DNA of 64,000 nucleotides from Verrucomicrobiota bacterium (GTDB lineage Bacteria > Verrucomicrobiota > Verrucomicrobiia > Opitutales > Opitutaceae). The position numbers were made by a program, and so were the translations under genes. Position 1 is the stretch's first letter. Each line of letters opens with the position of its first letter. Location: NCBI GenBank assembly GCA_014584295.1, contig JACTNC010000059.1, positions 33,044 through 97,043 on the forward strand, read 5' to 3'. The notes beneath the pieces were generated by a model. It worked only from the letters and a program-made list of their open reading frames with translations. It was not told the DNA's origin and did not search any database. Below, piece by piece: positions 1 to 7,610 of this stretch.

Positions 1-299
1 CCTTCGTGCACCTTTGCGGCAAAGGTCTTGATGGCGTCCAGGGTCCGTGTGATTTCCGCGCGCAGCGAGTCCGATGGCGCCAATTCAGGCGCCCGCAGCC
101 AGTAGTGCCCGACCATCCGGTTTTCGTCGGGATTGCTGATGGCCCCTTTCTCCAGTTCGATCATCGCCTGGAACGCGCCTTGCATCGGCTTCTCCATCGC
201 GACAAGAAATCCCTCGGGAAAGGGAATGCGGCTGATGTCGACGGACAGGCCAAGCTCGGGATTCTGGTAGAGGTGTTTCTTGAATCGGGACCAGCTCAT
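1..299 (-). CDS. pgi: Glucose-6-phosphate isomerase, N-terminal part (gene runs off the left edge)
   Basis: The 99 visible residues start MSWSRFKKHL and contain the stretch NPDENRMVGHYWLRAPELAP, followed by a helix ending in FAAKVHE. I recognise this N-terminus from the glucose-6-phosphate isomerases of Geobacter, planctomycetes and verrucomicrobia, which interconvert glucose-6-phosphate and fructose-6-phosphate in the cytoplasm. The catalytic region lies beyond the window edge, so the call rests on the N-terminal domain only. The ATG is at 299-297 on the minus strand. The gene lies downstream of ilvD on the same strand with about 95 bases between them, including a hairpin at 349-382. Confidence 0.65.
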   Translation of the reverse strand, partial: MSWSRFKKHLYQNPELGLSVDISRIPFPEGFLVAMEKPMQGAFQAMIELEKGAISNPDENRMVGHYWLRAPELAPSDSLRAEITRTLDAIKTFAAKVHE

Positions 300-348
300 G
301 GGTGGGTATTCCAGACGGATTCAGGTTGCTGAAAGGCAGATTCGCAAA

Positions 349-382
349 CGCATCCGCGGCCGGACTCCCGGATGCGGATGCG
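349..382 (-). terminator. Hairpin downstream of ilvD, possible terminator
   Basis: A perfect 9-bp inverted repeat (CGCATCCGC at 349-357, GCGGATGCG at 374-382) encloses a 16-base loop that can form an inner CCGG/CCGG pairing. It sits 13 bases beyond the ilvD stop. On the minus strand it is followed only by GTTTGCG, so the U-tract is poor. It may attenuate rather than stop transcription into the pgi-like gene. Confidence 0.35.
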
Positions 383-394
383 CTTGGGGAATCC

Positions 395-2095
395 TCAGAG
401 ATACTTGTCGGTAACTGCGCCCTCGGAAGCGCTGGTTACCAAGGAGGCATACTTTGCAAGGACGCCGCGGGTCTCCTTGGGCTTTTTCGGTTTCCATGCC
501 TTGAGACGTGCCTTGATTTCCTTGGCGGGAATGTTCAACGAGAGCTCATTCTTGACGGCATCAATGACGATGGGATCGCCATTGCGGATGATCGCGATCG
601 GTCCGCCGACCGATGCTTCCGGAGTGATGTGTCCCACAACGAAACCGTGGCTGCCGCCGGAGAAGCGTCCATCGGTGATCAGGGCGACCTCCTTGCCGAG
701 CCCTTTGCCCATGACTGCGCTGGTCGGTCCGAGCATTTCCCGCATGCCTGGGCCGCCACGGGGTCCTTCATTGCGGATGACGATGACGTGGCCCGCCTTG
801 ACCTTGCCGTTCAGAATGCCGTGAAGCGCCGCCTCTTCGGATTCGAACGTGATCGCCTTGCCTTCGAACCGCAGGCCTTCCTTGCCGGTGATCTTTGCCA
901 CAGCACCTTCCGGTGCAAGATTGCCGTAGAGGATGCGGAGGTGGCTGTCGGGCTTGATGGGATTCGAAAGCGGACGAACGACATCCTGGTCAGCGGGGTA
1001 GGGGCGGACATCCTTCAGGTTTTCCGCGAGAGTCTTGCCGGTCACGGTCATGACGTCCCCGTGCAGCAGTCCTGCATCAAGCAGGACCTTCATCAGCGGA
1101 GGCAGGCCGCCGATGCGCACGAGGTGGGACATGTTGTACTTGCCGGAGGGCTTCAAGTCTGCGAGGACCGGGACACGTTTGCCGATACGGGTAAAGTCGT
1201 CGATCGAGAGTTTGACATTGGCCGTGTGCGCCATGGCGATCAGGTGAAGGACCGCATTGGTCGATCCCGCCAGGGCGATGACCACCGTAATGGCGTTCTC
1301 GAAGGCCTTCTTCGTGAGGATGTCGCGCGGACGGATTCCTGCCTTGAGCAGGGCCAGCGCCGCAGCTCCCGCCCGGCGACAGTCTTCCTTCTTTTCAGCT
1401 CCGACCGCGAGTTGGGCCGAACTGTTGGGCAGGCTCAGACCGAGCGCCTCGATGGCGGACGCCATGGTGTTGGCGGTGTACATGCCCCCGCAGGAACCCG
1501 GGCCCGGTATGGAACACCCTTCGACCGTGGCAAGCCCCTGGTCATCGAGTTTATGGGCAGCGTGCTGACCGACGGCCTCGAAGACAGTGACGATGTCGCA
1601 TTCCTTTTTCGAATCCGGATGGATGCCCGGCAGAATGGTTCCGCCGTAGACGAAGACGCTGGGCCGGTTCAAGCGCGTCATGGCCATGACGCAACCCGGC
1701 ATGTTCTTGTCGCATCCGCCGATGGTGACAAGCGCATCAAATCCTTCCGCGCCGGTAACGGTTTCAATGGAGTCGGCGATGACCTCGCGCGAAACGAGCG
1801 AATAGCGCATGCCGGACGTGCCCATGGAGATGGCGTCGGAGACGGTGATGGTCCCAAAGATGATCGCTTTTCCCCCGGCAGCGTTTGCACCGGCCTCGGC
1901 TTCGCGGGCGAGCTGGTCGATGTGCATGTTGCAGGGAGTGACCATGCTCCAGGTGGAGGCGATGCCCACGACGGGCTTCTTGAAATCGTCCTCCTTGAAT
2001 CCGACGGCGCGAAGCATGGAACGGTTCGGCGCACGGTCCGGACCGTCGAGGACAATGGAGGAGTGGGGGCGTTTCGGGTCGTGAGTGGTGCTCAT
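395..2095 (-). CDS. ilvD: Dihydroxy-acid dehydratase
   Basis: This cytoplasmic Fe-S enzyme dehydrates 2,3-dihydroxy-3-methylbutanoate and its isoleucine-branch analogue to the 2-keto acids in branched-chain amino-acid synthesis. The 566-residue product has the usual family length. Visible signatures are TPCNMH near the N-terminus (cysteine ligand of the cluster), the [10 protein letters not shown] signature around residue 130, and [19 protein letters not shown] near the C-terminus. ATG at 2095 was chosen over an in-frame TTG two codons upstream. A divergent intergenic gap of 113 bases separates it from scpB. A long open frame antisense to it is a shadow. Confidence 0.97.
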   Translation of the reverse strand: MSTTHDPKRPHSSIVLDGPDRAPNRSMLRAVGFKEDDFKKPVVGIASTWSMVTPCNMHIDQLAREAEAGANAAGGKAIIFGTITVSDAISMGTSGMRYSLVSREVIADSIETVTGAEGFDALVTIGGCDKNMPGCVMAMTRLNRPSVFVYGGTILPGIHPDSKKECDIVTVFEAVGQHAAHKLDDQGLATVEGCSIPGPGSCGGMYTANTMASAIEALGLSLPNSSAQLAVGAEKKEDCRRAGAAALALLKAGIRPRDILTKKAFENAITVVIALAGSTNAVLHLIAMAHTANVKLSIDDFTRIGKRVPVLADLKPSGKYNMSHLVRIGGLPPLMKVLLDAGLLHGDVMTVTGKTLAENLKDVRPYPADQDVVRPLSNPIKPDSHLRILYGNLAPEGAVAKITGKEGLRFEGKAITFESEEAALHGILNGKVKAGHVIVIRNEGPRGGPGMREMLGPTSAVMGKGLGKEVALITDGRFSGGSHGFVVGHITPEASVGGPIAIIRNGDPIVIDAVKNELSLNIPAKEIKARLKAWKPKKPKETRGVLAKYASLVTSASEGAVTDKYL

Positions 2096-2208
2096 GGGCA
2101 AATCGCGCCCATGAAACCAGATGACACCTCGGCGGGCAAGTGGTGTTTTCCAACTCTTTCGAGGTTGCCTCCCGGGATGGAGAGCCGCATCAAAGCCATT
2201 TTAGGTGC

Positions 2209-3189
2209 ATGGCGTTCAATCTCCAGAAAGTCCTCAAGGCGCTGCTCTTTTCGTCGAGCCAGCCACTTGCCATCAAAGACATCCAGGCGGTTTTCTCCCG
2301 TTTCCACGAACAGGCAACGCTGCCGCTGGCTCCCGAGGGGCCCTCGGATGACGCAAGTTCGGCAGAACCCTCGCCTATTTCAAATGTGGAGGGACAGTCC
2401 TCGGACTCCAGCATTGCCATCCCGGGCGGGGATTCGCCCACGTCCCATGAAGCAGCGGTCGAAGCCGTGGTCGCTTCCTCTGATACGGAGGATGCTGAGC
2501 TTTATCAGGACGTTCCATCGCTTGTGACGGCGACGCAGATTCGTGAGGCGATGGCGGCACTCATGGAATCGATCCGGCAGGAGAATGGCGTTTTTTTGCT
2601 GATCGAGGGAGCGAACGGGTACCGCCTGGTGACGCATCCCCGCTATGCGCGGTGGATTCGCATTCTTCGCGACGAGCCCCCCCCCGTTAAATTGACGCAG
2701 TCAGCGCTGGAGACGCTGGCGATTGTTGCCTATCGCCAGCCGGTTACGCGGACTGAGATAGAGACAATCCGCGGGGTTTCCGCGGAGGCAGGAATCAGCA
2801 AGCTGCTCGAGCGCGACATGATCTATATCGTTGGCCGTGCGGATCTGCCGGGCCGGCCGCTGCAGTACGGGACAACGGACAAGTTTCTCGATTTTGTGGG
2901 CGTAAAATCGTTGGTGGAACTACCCTCCTCCGACGTATTGTCCCCGCGCCAGATCGACGAATGGTTGAAGAGTGCGATCAATCCCAAGCCGCTTACGGAT
3001 GCTGAAATGGGCCTCCCGCTTGAGGAAGGGGAGGGGCCCTCGCCCAATCGCGAGTCGGTGACAATCGAGCACGGCCTCCATTACGGGGATGATGCGCAGA
3101 CGGAATCGGCTCCGGTCGAGAATGCAAACGTGTCACCCTCGCTTGCAGAAGTGGATGAAGGCGGTCAGAAGGAATCCCATTCAGCCTGA
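2209..3189 (+). CDS. scpB: Segregation and condensation protein B (ScpB)
   Basis: ScpB is the winged-helix subunit of the SMC-ScpA-ScpB condensin that compacts and segregates the chromosome. The start was set at the ATG of MAFNLQKVLKALLF because family proteins begin with this helix (KALLFSSSQPLAIKDIQ). The second winged-helix domain is clear (ALETLAIVAYRQPVTRTEIE, then DLPGRPLQYGTTDKFLDFV). At 326 residues it is longer than typical ScpB (about 180-220). The extra length is a Ser/Glu/Asp/Pro-rich insert at roughly residues 33-100 inside the first winged helix and an acidic C-terminal tail. Its TGA stop overlaps the pheA ATG by one base, so the two are probably co-transcribed. Confidence 0.93.
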   Translation: MAFNLQKVLKALLFSSSQPLAIKDIQAVFSRFHEQATLPLAPEGPSDDASSAEPSPISNVEGQSSDSSIAIPGGDSPTSHEAAVEAVVASSDTEDAELYQDVPSLVTATQIREAMAALMESIRQENGVFLLIEGANGYRLVTHPRYARWIRILRDEPPPVKLTQSALETLAIVAYRQPVTRTEIETIRGVSAEAGISKLLERDMIYIVGRADLPGRPLQYGTTDKFLDFVGVKSLVELPSSDVLSPRQIDEWLKSAINPKPLTDAEMGLPLEEGEGPSPNRESVTIEHGLHYGDDAQTESAPVENANVSPSLAEVDEGGQKESHSA

Positions 3190-4268
3190 TGGACCTCGCA
3201 CCTATTCGCGCCCAGATAGACAGCCTTGATCGGCAGATTGTTGAACTGCTGAATCAGCGCCTCGCGCTTGCAGCCGAGATCGGCAAGGTCAAGCGGAGCC
3301 AGGGCGGGCGGATCTACGTTGCGGAGCGCGAGGATGCGGTATTCCGGAAGATCAACGAGCTGAACCGCGGGCCGATCAAGAACGACGCGCTTCAGGCGAT
3401 TTATCGGGAGATCATGTCGGCTGCAATCGCTCTGGAGAAACCGCTGCTCATCGCTTTCCTCGGACCGGAGGCCACCAACACGCATGCGGCGGCGATGAAG
3501 AAGTTCGGGGCGAGCGTGGATTACCATGCGATGGCTTCGATCAGCGATATCTTTACCGCGGTGGAAAAGGGTGAGGCGGACTACGCGGTTATTCCGATTG
3601 AGAATTCGACAGAGGGTAGTGTGCGCGAGACGCTGGATTGTTTTGTGGAAAGCGATCTGAAGATCGTCTCGCAGGTCTACCTTGAAATCACGCACGCGCT
3701 GATCTCGAACTCGAGTCTCGAGCGAATTGAGAAGGTGTATTCGAAGGACCAGGCAATCGCGCAGTGTCGCCATTGGCTGCAGCGGCACCTGCCTCACGCC
3801 CAATTGATCGATGCGGCCAGCACGTCGCGGGCGGTGCAGATTGCAAAGGAGGAACCTGGCACCGCGGCCATCGCGAGCGAACTCGCCGCGCAATTCCACG
3901 GCGTTCCCGTGGTTGCGAAAAGCATCCAGGACAAGGCGGACAACACCACGCGTTTTTTTGTGCTCGGCAAGAAGCCTACGGGACATGTGGGCAACGGACG
4001 TGACATGACCAGCCTCCTCATTTCGCCTGATGATGAGGCGTCGGGACGCTCGGGCACCCTGCTCAAGATGCTCATGCCGCTCGCTGAACGCGGCATCAAT
4101 CTCTCGAAGATCGAGTCGCGTCCCAGCAAGAGGCGTCCGTGGGACTACTACTTCTTCATCGACGTCTCGGGTCACTATGACGACCCCGAGTTGAAGCAGG
4201 CCCTTTCGGAATTGAAGGCTTTCTGCCCCCTCGTGAAGTGGCTCGGAAGCTACCCATCGGTGGCCTGA
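3189..4268 (+). CDS. pheA: Bifunctional chorismate mutase/prephenate dehydratase (P-protein)
   Basis: The enzyme converts chorismate to prephenate and then to phenylpyruvate in phenylalanine synthesis. Three domains can be followed: an AroQ-type chorismate mutase (residues about 1-90, RAQIDSLDRQIVELLNQR), prephenate dehydratase (about 93-270, with IAFLGPEATNTHAAA and VIPIENSTEGSV), and a C-terminal ACT domain (about 280-355) with the Phe-binding ESRPSKRRPWDYYFFID-type motif. The ESRP motif suggests feedback inhibition by phenylalanine. The length of 359 residues is normal. It directly follows scpB with a one-base overlap. Confidence 0.97.
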   Translation: MDLAPIRAQIDSLDRQIVELLNQRLALAAEIGKVKRSQGGRIYVAEREDAVFRKINELNRGPIKNDALQAIYREIMSAAIALEKPLLIAFLGPEATNTHAAAMKKFGASVDYHAMASISDIFTAVEKGEADYAVIPIENSTEGSVRETLDCFVESDLKIVSQVYLEITHALISNSSLERIEKVYSKDQAIAQCRHWLQRHLPHAQLIDAASTSRAVQIAKEEPGTAAIASELAAQFHGVPVVAKSIQDKADNTTRFFVLGKKPTGHVGNGRDMTSLLISPDDEASGRSGTLLKMLMPLAERGINLSKIESRPSKRRPWDYYFFIDVSGHYDDPELKQALSELKAFCPLVKWLGSYPSVA

Positions 4269-4321
4269 GGGGCGGCGCGCTCGTCCGTGCTTTTCTCGGG
4301 TTTGGGTGCCCGCGTGACAGA

Positions 4322-4723
4322 TCAAAGCAGCCCGCGTCCAATGCACGCCAGCCATGGCGCGGCCAGCAGCACAAGCATACCAAGGCCGAGCATGCCTCCC
4401 TTCCTTGGATCAAAATCCATTAGCAGACGCTGCCACGAAAAGCCAAAATACCAGCGGCCGAGTCCCAGGTCATAGGCCAGCAGCAGTATCACCCAAATCA
4501 AGCCCGTGATCCATGCCTCTGTCTGACTGCGTATGCCAAGCCAGGGGACCGCCACCCAGGCAGTGAACAAGACCAGGAGGGATCCCGAAACCACGGTGAC
4601 CCGTCTCGCTCGTTTGTCTCCGATGTGCCGGTTCAACCAGCGCACCCGCAGTATGCCATGCAACGTTTCAATTGCGGCAATCAGAATGCCGACCAGCAGC
4701 GCCCGAAGCAGCAGCGCAATCAT
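4322..4723 (-). CDS. Small integral membrane protein, function unknown
   Basis: The 133-residue product has about four hydrophobic segments: MIALLLRALLVGILIAA at the N-terminus, a second near residue 45, a third around AWITGLIWVILLLAYDLG, and a last one at MLGLGMLVLLAAPWLA. The ETLHG, GLGRWYFG and SWQRLLMDFD motifs are reminiscent of an uncharacterised membrane family in proteobacteria and verrucomicrobia. The start at 4723 places the first membrane helix at the N-terminus. An in-frame ATG at 4843 would add 40 polar, proline-rich residues. Neither start has a convincing ribosome-binding site. The gene is convergent with pheA. Confidence 0.6.
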   Translation of the reverse strand: MIALLLRALLVGILIAAIETLHGILRVRWLNRHIGDKRARRVTVVSGSLLVLFTAWVAVPWLGIRSQTEAWITGLIWVILLLAYDLGLGRWYFGFSWQRLLMDFDPRKGGMLGLGMLVLLAAPWLACIGRGLL

Positions 4724-5016
4724 GCGCGGAAGGTTCAGCGCATTTGGGTGGAGTGCAAGGTCATCCGTCTGGATTGGCGCGGTGAGAGGGTGTTTGGCTG
4801 GAGCAGGTGGGCGCGGTTCAGGCCGTGTTCCGCTCGAGTTCATCAGAACGCTCTGTTTGCAGTGAAACCCTGATCCAGCGCAGTTCAGTGGGGGCAATTC
4901 GCAGCAGTCTGTCGCTGACATGCTTCCCGGCTTGCGTACTCTCTTGCCAGATAACGGCTGGACCCCTTGCGCCGGACCTCCTTCAAACGATACCTCCAAC
5001 CTCACTTTGACGCAGA
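4724..5016. other. Intergenic region of about 290 bases
   Basis: The stretch lies between the small membrane protein and the hydrolase remnant. It holds the alternative N-terminal extension of the minus-strand gene and presumably divergent promoters. I see no RNA gene or repeat in it. Confidence 0.4.
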
Positions 5017-5295
5017 TTGCTTAAAAACGAATCCTCCCGTCGCCGGTCAATTGGTAGAAGGGCAATGTCCTTTGCCGTGGTCTTGTTTGTGCTCATCATT
5101 GTTGGGGCGATCGTTGGATCGATTTTCCGATGTTACACCCGCGACCTGGCAGCGGCGACGGTTCTCGCTGAACAGGGCAGCCTGTTGGTTTCCACAGCTT
5201 GCGGCCCGATTGAGGTGCAGCAGGCGGGCTCGCCGGCATCTGGCTCGGAGAATCTGCGATTCCGAGTGTCTGGCTCAGCAGCCTTCCGGACCTGA
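5017..5295 (+). pseudogene. Truncated alpha/beta-hydrolase N-terminus
   Basis: The first 70 residues look like the start of an exported or membrane-anchored alpha/beta hydrolase: a hydrophobic segment (FAVVLFVLIIVGAIVGSIF), then the STACGPIEVQQAG strand that in such proteins is followed by the PLL-VHG oxyanion region. Here homology stops after QQAG. The remaining 22 residues are unrelated and the frame closes at 5295. No hydrolase core (G-x-S-x-G) appears in any frame before the anti-sigma gene at 5356. I read it as the relic of a deletion, but a small membrane protein cannot be excluded. Confidence 0.5.
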
Positions 5296-5355
5296 GCGAC
5301 ATCCGCAAGCTGTGCCGACAGCTTTCACGCGAATAATCCGTCGAGGCAGCATCCT

Positions 5356-5850
5356 CTAACCCTTCGTCGAGGCGTCGGGTGGGGAGGCCCACACGATGAG
5401 CCAGCCGCTTTCCTGGTCGACGTAGACGAGGGTGGACTCGGCATTCTCGGACTGCACATATTCGGCGCGAGCGATTGTAGCGCGGGAGAAGGGCGTGGGC
5501 GAGGGCGCACGCAGGTACAGGATGAAGGCCACAGCTGCGGCAGCGCCGAGTGATAATGCCGGGATGCCCCACCGCAGCCAGGGGCTGCTCCATCCGTTGG
5601 TTTTCCTTTCGGCGCCACGCTCCCCGCGAATGCGGTTGCGGAGTGTCATCCACTCCTCGCGCGAGGATGGATTGGGTACCGCCTCTTGGGATTTCTTCAA
5701 CGAAGACAAAAGCGTGGAGAGCAGATTGCGCTGTCGGCGGCAGGCTTCACACCCGGAAACGTGAGCCTCCAACTCGGCGAGCTCCGTTGCGGTCAGGGCA
5801 CCATCGGGCTCGCTGAGGAGGAGGCGTTCTATCTCGTTGCAGGTGGGCAT
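5356..5850 (-). CDS. Anti-sigma factor with zf-HC2 zinc-binding domain
   Basis: The N-terminal 45 residues hold a zf-HC2-type motif (HVSGCEACRRQ, the H-x3-C-x2-C signature) used by anti-sigma factors to bind their ECF sigma partner. One membrane segment follows at about residues 95-115 (IPALSLGAAAAVAFILYL), so the C-terminal 50 residues should lie in the periplasm. The length is 164 residues. It is the last gene of the minus-strand group that begins with the ECF sigma factor at 7436, separated from it by two exported proteins. It probably restrains that sigma factor. Confidence 0.8.
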   Translation of the reverse strand: MPTCNEIERLLLSEPDGALTATELAELEAHVSGCEACRRQRNLLSTLLSSLKKSQEAVPNPSSREEWMTLRNRIRGERGAERKTNGWSSPWLRWGIPALSLGAAAAVAFILYLRAPSPTPFSRATIARAEYVQSENAESTLVYVDQESGWLIVWASPPDASTKG

Positions 5851-5895
5851 GGCACCGAAGAGGCAAATGTAGCCGTGAAATGTCGGGTGGATGGA

Positions 5896-6300
5896 TCAGT
5901 AGCGGCTGTAACCACGACTCGCGACGATGCGGTCGTTGCAGCCATGCCCATGATCAATCCAGACGCGCTCCATGCGGGTTTCGTAGCAGCCTCCAATCTG
6001 GCGACGGATGCGTCGGCCACAGGAGTCGACGGTGACAACCCAGCGTGCGGGCACCCATACCCGCCGGCTCACGGTTTCCCAATGGCCATTGGAATGACCA
6101 TGCACAATGACGGGTGGCGGGCGATGGTCATGGCGATCCATGTTGGAGCCCACGATGACGCCCCCGATGAAGCCGCCGATGGCGGCGGCAATCTTGTCGC
6201 CCCGATCGCCCGCACGGACCGGCGATGCCAGGGCGGCGAGTGTGGCGAGCGTTGCAGTGACGGTAAGGATTTTGGTCTTCATGATGATGGTGGTGTTCAT
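5896..6300 (-). CDS. Exported protein with glycine-rich hydrophobic segment, function unknown
   Basis: The protein has a signal peptide (MKTKILTVTATLATLAALASPVRA, cleavage after ARA) followed by a glycine-rich stretch (IAAAIGGFIGGVIVGS) resembling a glycine-zipper. The rest is a His/Arg/Trp-rich tail with VWVPARWV, two cysteines in DSCGRR and GGCYE, and a third in GHGCNDR. The ATG at 6282 (MKTKIL) is an alternative to 6300. It lies in the sigma/anti-sigma operon, so an envelope-stress role is possible, but that is inference from context. Confidence 0.65.
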   Translation of the reverse strand: MNTTIIMKTKILTVTATLATLAALASPVRAGDRGDKIAAAIGGFIGGVIVGSNMDRHDHRPPPVIVHGHSNGHWETVSRRVWVPARWVVTVDSCGRRIRRQIGGCYETRMERVWIDHGHGCNDRIVASRGYSRY

Positions 6301-6390
6301 TCACTCAGACGAATCTCGTCGTGCCTTTATTCGCGCAATTTTTGTGAGTTGCAACTTATTGAAAGGAAGTCACTTGGGGTTTAGGTTCAC

Positions 6391-6825
6391 CTACCGAGCC
6401 ACCACGATGACCGCATAGACCTCGCCACGATTGCCTGTTTCCGGACCACCGAGCACGGCGGGCACTCCCGGTCGCAGCGAGAGGCCGGTTCGCATGAGTA
6501 CACCTTTTCCGTGACGCCAGGTGGCATCGATGCGACTGCTGTTTTCTCCGGCAATTTCGAGTAGAAGCTGGTGGCCCCTGCCCAGGGAAATCTGTCCCTT
6601 GCCCGGCGCGGAGATCCGGGTGCTGCCTTCTCCCACCAGCCGAAAGCTTTCGAAGCGGAGGATTCGTCGCAGAGTCGCCTCATACGGCCTCAGCTGGGCA
6701 TCGGATGGACCGGGCGACTTGGATGCCGTGACGAGAATCGCGTTGATTTCAGCGGCATGAACGCGAGCGTGCGAGAACAGCACGGCGAGGGCGAGGAGGG
6801 CGATGAATCGGAATGTCAGTCGCAT
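6391..6825 (-). CDS. Exported protein of unknown function in the ECF sigma operon
   Basis: The 144-residue product has a clear signal peptide (MRLTFRFIALLALAVLFSHARVHA). The mature part begins AEINAILVTASK and includes repeated beta-type segments such as GRGHQLLLEIAG and a C-terminal VYAVIVVAR. I recognise no family. Its ATG at 6825 overlaps the sigma-factor stop by 10 bases, which points to translational coupling. The pairing with an ECF sigma factor suggests that it is part of, or reports on, the periplasmic signal. Confidence 0.65.
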   Translation of the reverse strand: MRLTFRFIALLALAVLFSHARVHAAEINAILVTASKSPGPSDAQLRPYEATLRRILRFESFRLVGEGSTRISAPGKGQISLGRGHQLLLEIAGENSSRIDATWRHGKGVLMRTGLSLRPGVPAVLGGPETGNRGEVYAVIVVAR

Positions 6826-7436
6826 GGCAAATCCTTGAGTTGTTTGAGCATGAGGCGGCGGGCGTGGTGAAGGCGTGACATCACGGTGCCCACCGGACAG
6901 TTGAGCGTGGCGGAAATTTCAGCGTAGGATAGACCTTCAATCTCGCGCATGGCGAGCACGGCGCGCGGGATGGCTGGCAGCGAGCTCATGGCCTTCTCAA
7001 TGCGATTGGCGCGATCATTCTGCTCGGCCTGCGCTCCGGGATCGGGTGACGGTGTGGGAACTTCAAAATCGACATTTGAACCATCCTCATCCCTTCGGCC
7101 GCCGAGCGGCAGGAATCGGTTGTACCACCTTCGACATTTCCGCACGTGATCAATAGCGCGTCGTGTTGCGAGTGTGTACATCCAGGTCGAGAACCGGGAC
7201 TCGCCTCGGTAGGTCCCGAGTTGTTTCCATGCGGAGAACCAGATCTCCTGGCAGAGATCGCGGGCATCCTCGCGATTGCGCACGATGGCCACGACGCGGC
7301 AGAAAATTCGGTCGTGATGCCTCTGCATGAGTTCTCCGAAGGCGCGGTCGTCTCCCGCGCACGCCTGCGCGATCAGACCCGATTCAACATCCGCGGAATC
7401 GTGATCCTCAGGGAGCCCCGTTTTGGTTTGATCCAT
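6816..7436 (-). CDS. RNA polymerase sigma factor, ECF subfamily
   Basis: This is a two-domain sigma-70 family protein of 206 residues. Region 2 is seen in DARDLCQEIWFSAWKQL and FSTWMYTLATRRAIDHVRK (about residues 58-100). Region 4 is seen in IPRAVLAMREIEGLSYAEIS and NCPVGTVMSRLHHARRLM (about 150-195). The linker is acidic and Pro-rich. It would direct RNA polymerase to promoters of an envelope or stress regulon. The three downstream minus-strand genes, ending with a zf-HC2 anti-sigma protein, form its likely operon. The first of these overlaps its 3' end by 10 bases. Confidence 0.93.
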   Translation of the reverse strand: MDQTKTGLPEDHDSADVESGLIAQACAGDDRAFGELMQRHHDRIFCRVVAIVRNREDARDLCQEIWFSAWKQLGTYRGESRFSTWMYTLATRRAIDHVRKCRRWYNRFLPLGGRRDEDGSNVDFEVPTPSPDPGAQAEQNDRANRIEKAMSSLPAIPRAVLAMREIEGLSYAEISATLNCPVGTVMSRLHHARRLMLKQLKDLPCD

Positions 7437-7610
7437 GCAGGCAGGCGGCAGTTTGAAAACTAAGGCGATTTGATCAAGGGGACATGCAGTGTGTTCCCCA
7501 TTAGACGCGCCGGGGGGCCGGACGGCTACCGTCGAATTTGAGCCCGACAGCCGTTTGCTTGACGTTTGTGAGGTGATGCTGACGAATCATGCTCAACCCC
7601 AAAGGATGCC

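Noticed and set aside
302..2527. A 741-residue open frame on the plus strand opposite ilvD
   Set aside because: It covers ilvD antisense and scpB in another frame. Its translation is low in hydrophobic pattern, has no family motif, and reflects high GC at third positions of the real genes.
3165..4355. A 396-residue open frame on the minus strand opposite pheA
   Set aside because: It is the antisense shadow of pheA, whose three domains are unmistakable.
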